Shown here one piece after another: positions 59,701-64,000 of a stretch of 64,000 bases of DNA. Source of the stretch: a virus. Made by a program: the position numbers and the translations under genes. Numbering within the stretch: position 1 is the stretch's first letter; each line of letters begins with the position of its first letter. Under the pieces are notes generated by a model. It made no database searches, was not told the origin of the DNA, and saw only the letters and a program-made list of their open reading frames with translations. The stretch lies in the IMG/VR virus record IMGVR_UViG_3300045051_000365, positions 1 to 64,000 of that record. One strand, written 5' to 3'.

Positions 59701-62623
59701 TAACGTCGATGATCCCCTCCCGATTAAATCCAATATCGCCCGGATTAAAGCGAATATCGCCCGGACGAGATTATCGCTACGGGATCAGCAGAACGACCTC
59801 GCCGAATTCTACGCGACCACGGCGATCGAGATCGAGGCGACAAACAAATTAATCGGGCTAACATCCCGAACCGTATCGAGTCAGGTCAAGACTTTCGCCC
59901 GCGACCAAACACTGATCGAACTCGGAAAACTTTACAAACAACTCGCGTTCGAGCAATCGAAGCTTAATGGGACACTCAAGGGCGATCCCCTCGAAATTAA
60001 AGCGAATATCGCCCGAATCCAACTTCAGATCGAGCAAGCGAAACTATCCCTACGGGATCAGTCTTTCGATCTCGTGGATTACTACACGAACCTTCAAAAA
60101 CAGATAGTCGATCTGAGGGTATCGATCGAGGATTTCCAGATTCAATCGTCCCGCGAGGTGCGGGGATTCCGGGAAGCCTACGGGGATATGATCCGCGGGT
60201 TACAGCGGTCGCTTATCGAGTCCGAGAACGAATTTCGGGCGAGTCAGCGTAGCCTAGAGGGGCAACGTTTACGGGTATCGATGCTAGGGAGTAGAACCCC
60301 CGGCGTGAATTCCCTACAGAAACAGATAGACGAGCTAATCCTACAGTACCGGGATGAAATCGCGTCGATTCAGGGAGAGGCGGACGGATTGCGGACAAAA
60401 CCGCTCGATATTCAAGATCAATCGATCCAGTTCGCCCGACAGTTGCGGGATCTGCAAGAGCAGATCTACGACGCGGAACGGAATCGCCTCAAACAGCTAC
60501 GGGATTTCTGGACGCAACAGGTACAGATAGCTAAAGAGATCGAGCGTCAGCAGTTAACATTTAAGTCGCTTAACGAGATATGGGCGGGAATTCTGGAGAA
60601 TTCCAAGAAACTCCTCGCCCGATCGGGAGAGATCGCCGGCGGGAAATCCCCGAAAATAGCACCGGCGATCGGGGGCGCGGGTAACGCCGGGGCGATGAAG
60701 TCCGAGGCGACGCGGCAGGGAACCCCGAACAATCCCCGAACATTACAGCGCGGGGATTACATCGACTACGGCAACGGACAGATCTATAAATACGATCCCT
60801 CGCCTACCTACGATCCGAAAACCCGCACGTACCGGGAGACGGTCAACGCCGATAATATTCAACATCCCTCGGTAGTGCAACAGGTTCAGACCTCGGGATC
60901 GGCGGAATTCGATCGTCTTCTGATGCGCTCGGGACTTTATAAAAATTGGGAGGGATTCGCCCGCACCGTTCTCAACCCGAATCTACAGCCCCTTACACCC
61001 GAGGAACGGGCGAACTACAACGCGGGCAACGTTCCGAAATACTCGGGAGCGTTATCGGGTCAACCGATGGCGAATATCCCGCTCGCCCCACTGCCCTCGT
61101 TCGACTACGATCGGGCGCGGGAACTCGACACGCAGATCCGCATTAACCGGGAACGAACGCTAGAGAATCAGAAGGCCGAAAACTTACTCAAGCTCGAACG
61201 GGCGAGACGGGAAAACCTCGATCGGATCGCGGGATTGATCTTACAGACGCGAGAGAGTCGGATTCAAGCCGAGATCGGACTGAGGGACACGGGCGATAGT
61301 TCCTCCGATCTAATGCTTTCCTCGAAAGGGTATCTAACTTTCTCGGAAAGAGTCGAGCAGACCCGTCGCAACGGGAACCGCGAGATCGAGAAACAGCGCG
61401 AGGGTATCCAGTCACAGATCCGATCGCTCGGACAACTTACCGATAGTTTCGCTAAAAACTCGGAAGAAACGCGGGCGCGGCTACTGAAAGACACCGGCAA
61501 CGATGACGCTTTCAACGCCCTCGCCGCGGAGAACAAGCGGAATCTAGCTATCCTAGAAGGCTATAAAGCCCTCGACGATCAACTCGCCAAGTACGGGCAG
61601 ATCCGGGGCGACGCGGCCGCTACCCGAGCGATCGAGGAAGAACGGGTGACGGCTCTCGAACGCTACAACAATCTGATCGCCGACGGTATCGACGCGAGTA
61701 ACCGGATGAACCCCCTCGGGAACCTGTTCAATACCGGGGAATCCCGAAAACTCCGGATAGAAGCGGACTTCGCGCGCCGTCGCCTCGAACTCAAGCGGTA
61801 CGCGGAAGAGGGATCGCTTTCCCCGCAAAAACTCGGGGAGATGTCGGCCGCGCTCGATAAAATGCAACAGGCCGATCTCGCGTCCGCGTTTATCGAGGCT
61901 AATCCCGCGGTAGGGGCGTTCGGGGATCTGTTACGGGCCGCGTTCACCGGCGGGCGGGATACCTTGCAACAGATGCTAAACGTTCTGATCAACTTCCTAC
62001 AGAAGATCGGGGAGATGGCGGCCAATCAACTACTAATGCAGATCTTCGGGGGAGGGGGGAAAGCGTCACCCGTCCCGACCGGGGGCGGATCGGGATTCGG
62101 ATCGGGAATTCTCGGGGCTTTAGTCTCGGGAATCATAGGCGGGGCTACCGGGGGGTCGTCGTCTTTCGCGTCGCTCGCCCCGACATCTTTCACGGGCGCG
62201 TCCTCTTATTCCCTCGGAACGGGACTTAGCCTCTTTAGTTCCGGCGGGAAAATCGGAGGCGACGCGCCCGTAGAGAAAAATATGGTTTCCGCGTTCCGGC
62301 GCGAGCGGTCTATGAGCGGGGGAAGAAATCCCCGGCTGATCGTGGCTAACGAGGACGAGTACGTTATCCCCGCGAACGAGGCCAGATCCTATCTAGAATA
62401 TAAAAACGCGCCGGTTAAAAATTACGCCGGCGGGGGATTCGTCGGGGGAACCGGCTATAATGTCACGACCTCGAATAATTCTTCCTCCGATCGCTCTCTC
62501 GCGATCACGAATGTCAGTAACATCACGATAGAATCGCGGAACGATATGGGGTATTCTCTAACCCAACTCAAAGAGCGCGAGAACGCGCAGAACGAGCGGA
62601 CAAAAAGGAGATTTTTCGGATGA
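50714..62623 (+). CDS. Tape measure protein, 3969 residues
   Basis: Very long helical protein that sets tail length. Landmarks: a hydrolase-like region (about 345-625) with GASGGG around S496 and YDHEV near 614; SPSKK-type segments (NASPSKKAMKAM, RSPSWKGKRSGKNL); an ART-like-looking FLIYARREHLDSIMNTGY near 1655; a tape-measure core near 2210-2420 (VNLDVAGVDNADEAIGQLRDRANELG); hydrophobic helices near 2440-2535; coiled coils; two 90-residue repeats near 2980-3130; and a Gly-rich C-terminus ending GGGFVGG with the typical VANEDEYVIPANEARSYL. At about 1.5 angstrom per residue the helical parts could span several hundred nanometres. Confidence 0.9.
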   Translation: MTLSLGTLEIGLGLNTADYDRKIARAENRISSLKRQVERVGMTARIKVEVDDRRLYELNDHLKLKRDDLDKTAAHYRRNPIRVRVEDDSLIRLNRELRELQRVSVDIRVPSRLVVEHRFSGYQDRVEKAIERLSVTVRNSSPRSRNPLEKLFNLTVGNAVGGFFTGAGAYAGVKAGKGFYKGFDTDFDAIGREFGIYTKDKVDRVKKGLDTGFRELLGFPDGLKDAKRLFQKNFDTFLDNITDPGFYRDLEDLFVAMAQAKFDPSILKAGAKLTESQAADKKIFEEARGKVVSRFEETVKEDFVRAAGAFMKLSAQPLRVRKRVQLRDSSEMARQQSGIFGREYDAVRDKIDASDNIVLMTGGVDPTKSKRGKPNVDTTYQIAAGIQALFPKAFVDTITPYHTTSIEDLEQGAYNRILRGSILPFIKEQKDALANLFGEKMVNDIIANLEQFHPVESILRQSVEKGYNDDSIRMATKALSASMMFPDKKITLAGASGGGFVVEEAIAILNQIAKRFPELRKAISNIKGFAIGTPMAGMTATSGGIKGEYAKFQAYIGTLDHIGKGFFGDTLYAGDRKTAKPNEIERLDNEIALPGGILNPKNNLQTVIGGWGYDHEVGKMLADLGKPVSEFLLLLSSFLNNRVMRPEEAKRLTGVFEKIKSLKVGQDANAYIDDLAAIIKEIGSVNKKIGGILDTKELGTLLRKTRQLARATGSEGAKQFEGQIAREIEGVLRSGLGIDNVAGLGERGGGQTSLVVRNISDLIRDAFNELARRQGKPSPYPESDFQPLDPFLESIATIEDALRKSAEELNLPAGDFGSLIQLWKAGKATEPPVRGYADEFRSVYRDFLKELGKLSKLGKNYFQKSEDGRTKVDFYKLLWDSAKIAAAYGQPPYAEMSGKYREQTFNTPEEKQMEKALLAFFKLYEKDAEIFKKQYLEIALEAKKLYAAGDPAGLQKLTELLSTSKFSRIAELGKNIKTAKSGRIGKEKALGEGTNYKRLAGFLDKLLESLVRYEVSNRQDTSGFGELAAAGYGINAILDFVNLAAERGKEFARVPDLLKSSQIQSALEDPEIAKKFEIKAENMKSALQEVYANLETPLERKTAEIVEAYVSGISKLIDSIDAEIVARKVSTPVTIDGRLREMAVNRLQTPDRNNEIVNIAGNEDTASLLLQTAKREIFNALNLSDKSLWKGANATIQIFDRLVIAARKVESAFLGRIPAAMAAKNIAAPVVAPMALGAMTLAGLPDDVAHGIYQSLYNVFHELYKTGSDKYVQELAAHIKDALDIAVPADANPAIRGIIQGVNMATEQIANAVIAPIQSVANSIVEGESAGTAYATATTVTGFAVETLFGTARKAIAPKALAPEKLVELEAKGMALGASLAKLTDSLSRITNNLPALPPGVDPFKREYYTRDRLREIARNQGLNVLPGGSKKTPSVDDYWKAIISKVPPETLIKLLLATNEKGRTKAGREALAGMSYAASPIDKGFVTTIGQSVATVRKMAKGSLAEAEPDPRKLAEYYRQLQKIKGEIAKVRANPELDTSGLNRNLNALVINIENLQGDIQRSIGNLTKGANNELDSARLNTREIGENAIDDLDDALGNRSPSWKGKRSGKNLIKGLEIGTAEEARVFIGQIDALFRDINKRLELNQKQGGKFLIYARREHLDSIMNTGYQALHPNSNKDRSLRKRFENAIRPDYSPEGVSPIYGFWHPDAAGKFIGTGGGINRPRALMAFGTHNYGGREPVALEGLFNPDRMMLHAGDSLGMASGLASSAPMSRDMVERITSRFGRLIEADIPKMFEKFRIATGDEEFSSDTYGMEGILWDKFLLTAVGALHTYDGQIGGVRPFEDGTRELAKKKGIELQDLEWVQDPNASDWDKLLGRDGMFQERTQPGAIKQQMSRFQELYKLWQDPSLPAGKRKDIFIELSVALLKQQGELRTIATAIGADMSTLMFTAGKVGASNFQKGLQIGVATNEAEKIAYQNALDIVDETNKGLGNASPSKKAMKAMRFFYEGLALGARQIRFGLGLETRFDKEVSDFTFFVGMKSKEARKAVLQALKEMGLDRGERLQVIDEVLGSMDSGTFTSPRAFQAMKRATVIARPKTTREEILGDWNKKRDNLFNTLDSIEKAGVSSGFTRGIVSGIRVAVAQLDGFIGSLSTAGKLLRTIDKELDAATGGMFNLRKAALAVVGGFALLKGAEFLLQPLYFGIQNLPFTVQQAVTNSLQSLVELQRIKVNLDVAGVDNADEAIGQLRDRANELGISFKESVKQYAQFRIVTTDTPLEAQGDSIYRGFQSALAVRNTNPQQQTETFRAINQMASRSVLSVEEFTQQLTESGGLYDALIVAARAMGLTTAEFYRQASAGQLLSQDVIPRLSAEYERMSAGGLGESGKTLQAEINRYQNNLEQLSMGVGEKIGAVAYPALQLLNVALGGVNDNLDALLIVARAALNVTIGLVTKSVLQFIAATRLGQLVLSSYNAALFTTGVRAGETATRMQMLSATAKATGVVFNSAISVMAIPLAVTAGLQLFFAIWNAGSEDLRNNLQTIKESKKVLEDLGKIKPESNRQNFLEKVFTPEQTKKDLSEGNWWDKTVALFTWSPFREAGKVGFDSYGTSKDIRNINDTLKEGETVLKGYRDQLSDVTGIDKFIDSLQGLRNKLAQVRAERAIAAGKGDSAGVARANTVEQELMKQEQEAIDKRFGSLGSRIAADLQAYESSLAKLEESYQKGNVSVDEYTDKSTKLKAVIAQLKAEQQNYLNILKDQEKQYKKLQFGFKRTLNAQENRDFINARKSLNRQIGNEKGFAAGQLNEYEFNVRVREESLQTAKEKIASLQTTATETGAKLNTRITEAADKTLSTYFGKDLERLGVGSFSEAIAKNLLSPKMIEDVMDEFSGDLESNAALKNILEMAKRYVSTRQDILSSEKEIQAINREIITERKRRQINEKQAGNEVLIAGKQEKLYSSTPTGKLRSFQSSETRLSLEELYKQLAIEQERLAANVDDPLPIKSNIARIKANIARTRLSLRDQQNDLAEFYATTAIEIEATNKLIGLTSRTVSSQVKTFARDQTLIELGKLYKQLAFEQSKLNGTLKGDPLEIKANIARIQLQIEQAKLSLRDQSFDLVDYYTNLQKQIVDLRVSIEDFQIQSSREVRGFREAYGDMIRGLQRSLIESENEFRASQRSLEGQRLRVSMLGSRTPGVNSLQKQIDELILQYRDEIASIQGEADGLRTKPLDIQDQSIQFARQLRDLQEQIYDAERNRLKQLRDFWTQQVQIAKEIERQQLTFKSLNEIWAGILENSKKLLARSGEIAGGKSPKIAPAIGGAGNAGAMKSEATRQGTPNNPRTLQRGDYIDYGNGQIYKYDPSPTYDPKTRTYRETVNADNIQHPSVVQQVQTSGSAEFDRLLMRSGLYKNWEGFARTVLNPNLQPLTPEERANYNAGNVPKYSGALSGQPMANIPLAPLPSFDYDRARELDTQIRINRERTLENQKAENLLKLERARRENLDRIAGLILQTRESRIQAEIGLRDTGDSSSDLMLSSKGYLTFSERVEQTRRNGNREIEKQREGIQSQIRSLGQLTDSFAKNSEETRARLLKDTGNDDAFNALAAENKRNLAILEGYKALDDQLAKYGQIRGDAAATRAIEEERVTALERYNNLIADGIDASNRMNPLGNLFNTGESRKLRIEADFARRRLELKRYAEEGSLSPQKLGEMSAALDKMQQADLASAFIEANPAVGAFGDLLRAAFTGGRDTLQQMLNVLINFLQKIGEMAANQLLMQIFGGGGKASPVPTGGGSGFGSGILGALVSGIIGGATGGSSSFASLAPTSFTGASSYSLGTGLSLFSSGGKIGGDAPVEKNMVSAFRRERSMSGGRNPRLIVANEDEYVIPANEARSYLEYKNAPVKNYAGGGFVGGTGYNVTTSNNSSSDRSLAITNVSNITIESRNDMGYSLTQLKERENAQNERTKRRFFG

Positions 62624-62826
62624 GCGAGCTATCGGAGAAAAAGCGGGTTCTAGCGATCGTCGGGGTATTTCTCGGGGGGGCGGCCGCGCTGACTTTTCTC
62701 GATTCGTGCCGGGGGGATCGGGTTCTATACGGAAATCACTGCATTGTCTACCGAAACTCGGTAGCGATGGATTCTACACGGAAGAATGATAATGGTGAAC
62801 ACGCCTGTTATTGCGCCAATCGGTGA
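62620..62826 (+). CDS. Small membrane protein, 68 residues
   Basis: ATGA overlap with the tape measure stop. One membrane helix (VLAIVGVFLGGAAALTFLD) then a Cys-rich external part (SCRGDR, GNHCIVY, HACYCANR). Overlaps the start of the peptidase gene. No family recognised. Confidence 0.55.
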   Translation: MSELSEKKRVLAIVGVFLGGAAALTFLDSCRGDRVLYGNHCIVYRNSVAMDSTRKNDNGEHACYCANR

Positions 62827-63220
62827 TCGGATCGTCATCGAGGCGATCGGGTGGATCGGGACTCCGTGGTATAGCAATCAGTCCAAGAAAGGGATCGGGT
62901 GCGATTGCGTCGGGTTCCTCGCCGGGGTCGGCAGGAACGTCGGCTTTCTGCCCGAGGATTTCGCGCTCGAAAATTACGAGCGGATTCCCCGAAGCGATTT
63001 TCTCGTGAAGTCCCTCGATCGTTACCTGTACCGGATCGATAGTTTCCCCCCGATCGCCGGGGACATACTCGCGTTCCGGCGGGCGGGAGTGATCACCCAC
63101 GTCGCGATCCACGCGGGGGAAGGGGCGATGATCCACGCGGACATGGATTCGGGCGTGATCCGCTCCTACCTCGCGGAATATATCAAAACCCTCGCCTATA
63201 TCTATCGGGTACAATACTAA
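62786..63220 (+). CDS. NlpC/P60 family tail peptidase
   Basis: A 144-residue protein. Catalytic Cys is in GIGCDCVGF, catalytic His in ITHVAIHAG with a following polar site AMIHADM. This is the NlpC/P60 fold seen in gene transfer agent-type tails between hub and tip proteins. It probably cuts peptidoglycan during DNA injection. Start is MIMVNTP at 62786 after ACGGAAGA; 62792 also possible. Confidence 0.84.
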   Translation: MIMVNTPVIAPIGDRIVIEAIGWIGTPWYSNQSKKGIGCDCVGFLAGVGRNVGFLPEDFALENYERIPRSDFLVKSLDRYLYRIDSFPPIAGDILAFRRAGVITHVAIHAGEGAMIHADMDSGVIRSYLAEYIKTLAYIYRVQY

Positions 63221-63248
63221 AAGAAACTTTAGTATTCCGCCTTAAAAC

Positions 63249-64000
63249 ATGGCCGCCTTTTTAATTCCCGTGGCGATCGGGATCGCAACAAGCGTACTAA
63301 CCGCGGTACTCGCCCCGTCGCCCCCGCGTCAGCGACAGGGCAAAATCGAGGATACGGGTATCCCCGAGGCGGAATACGGCTTTTCCCTCTCTCTCCCGTT
63401 CGGACGGGTAGAGAAAGAAGGGTTAAAAATGATGTGGGGCTTGAAGCTCAAGGAAAAGCGAAAAAAGCGCGGCGGGAAAGGCGGGCAAAAAACCGAAACT
63501 TTTACTTATTTCCTCACGGCCGCTTACCCGATCGCCCGAGAGATCGAGTACGTGCGCCGCGTCTGGATGAACGGGATTCTCGTCTATACCCACGGCTCGA
63601 ACGACAAGAAAAGTCAGAAATTCCTAGAGTGTTGCACGATCTACACCGGAAACCAAACCTCGCCATCGTCGGTAATTCAAGCGAACGAAACGAACCCCGT
63701 ACCCGCGTTCACGGGATGGAGTTATCTAGTTTTTAACAACTACCCGCTCGCCGAATTCAACGGCAACGGATTCCCGAAAATCGACGTGGAAGTAGTGGGG
63801 GAAGGCGGGGAGAATCCGAAGATTAGGGATATTCTAAGAAAAGTCTGCAAGATCGCCGGGATAGCGGAAAACAAGATCGACGTTAGCGGGGTTCCCGATA
63901 ATATGCAGATCGAGGGATTCGATCTACTATTCGAGGGAACGTCTTTCGCCGATCAGATCGGGGAATTATTACGGGCGTTTTTCCTGATAACCCGAGAGAC
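63249..64000 (+). CDS. Tail tip/host-specificity protein, 5' part (runs off the window)
   Basis: At least 250 residues are visible and the frame stays open to the right edge. It starts MAAFLIPVAIGIATSVLTAVLA, then EAEYGFSLSLPFGRVEKEGLKMMWGLKL, a layout typical of the large tip proteins that follow NlpC/P60 genes (J-like or gene transfer agent hub proteins). The N-terminal hydrophobic helix is common there. Function in receptor contact is inferred from position. Confidence 0.68.
   Translation, partial: MAAFLIPVAIGIATSVLTAVLAPSPPRQRQGKIEDTGIPEAEYGFSLSLPFGRVEKEGLKMMWGLKLKEKRKKRGGKGGQKTETFTYFLTAAYPIAREIEYVRRVWMNGILVYTHGSNDKKSQKFLECCTIYTGNQTSPSSVIQANETNPVPAFTGWSYLVFNNYPLAEFNGNGFPKIDVEVVGEGGENPKIRDILRKVCKIAGIAENKIDVSGVPDNMQIEGFDLLFEGTSFADQIGELLRAFFLITRE

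Overview
The window is almost entirely one phage genome or prophage, cut at both edges. It encodes a siphovirus-type virion: portal, minor head protein, probable protease, HK97-like capsid, major tail protein, frameshifted tail chaperone, a 3969-residue tape measure, NlpC/P60 peptidase and the start of a tail-tip protein. The distal tail genes (DUF2460/DUF2163, NlpC/P60, tip) resemble those of gene transfer agent-like tails. The host is most likely a cyanobacterium: GCGATCGC (HIP1) sites and GATC are very frequent, and there is a heptamer repeat of the kind common in cyanobacteria. No rRNA, complete tRNA, integrase or DNA polymerase was seen.

Layout. 0-1.5 kb: a 1467-bp TnpB element inserted in an XRE repressor gene. 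1.5-10.4 kb: control region, primase-helicase, cytosine methyltransferase, small genes and an intein-bearing SF2 helicase that also carries a J-domain-like insert. 10.4-14.7 kb: tail fibre and three LamG-like proteins. 14.7-18.7 kb: a small secreted peptide, a distal tail fusion protein, holin-like protein and endolysin. 18.7-27 kb: small genes, portal, an EAL-domain protein, head genes, connector, RusA. 27-33 kb: a short reverse operon, Dam methyltransferase, many small genes, KilA-N regulator. 33-34 kb: a non-coding TGTTA repeat region. 34-39.2 kb (reverse strand): Bro-N protein, large terminase with an overlapping GIY-YIG endonuclease, small genes, probable small terminase. 39.2-41 kb: ParB-like protein and a circularly permuted cytosine methyltransferase. 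41-47 kb: small-gene cassettes with similar leaders and structured junctions, a second TGTTA repeat cluster, a tRNA-like element and an amber-interrupted gene. 47-64 kb: head-tail joining, tail and tail-tip genes.

Regulation. A palindrome, CTTGACAATTCAAG or a close variant, overlaps the -35 box or start region of several operons (6.6, 18.7, 28.1, 39.3, 43.6 kb), which suggests a phage-wide operator. Genes are tightly packed, often with 4-base stop/start overlaps. Three DNA methyltransferases, one of them beside a ParB-like protein, suggest heavy modification of the phage DNA.

Most unusual points: an EAL (cyclic-di-GMP phosphodiesterase) gene with all catalytic residues, placed between portal and minor head genes; the permuted methyltransferase; the J-domain-like insert in a helicase whose Walker A motif is split by an intein; a GxSxG hydrolase-like region in the tape measure; and TnpB element junctions that can be rejoined in frame.
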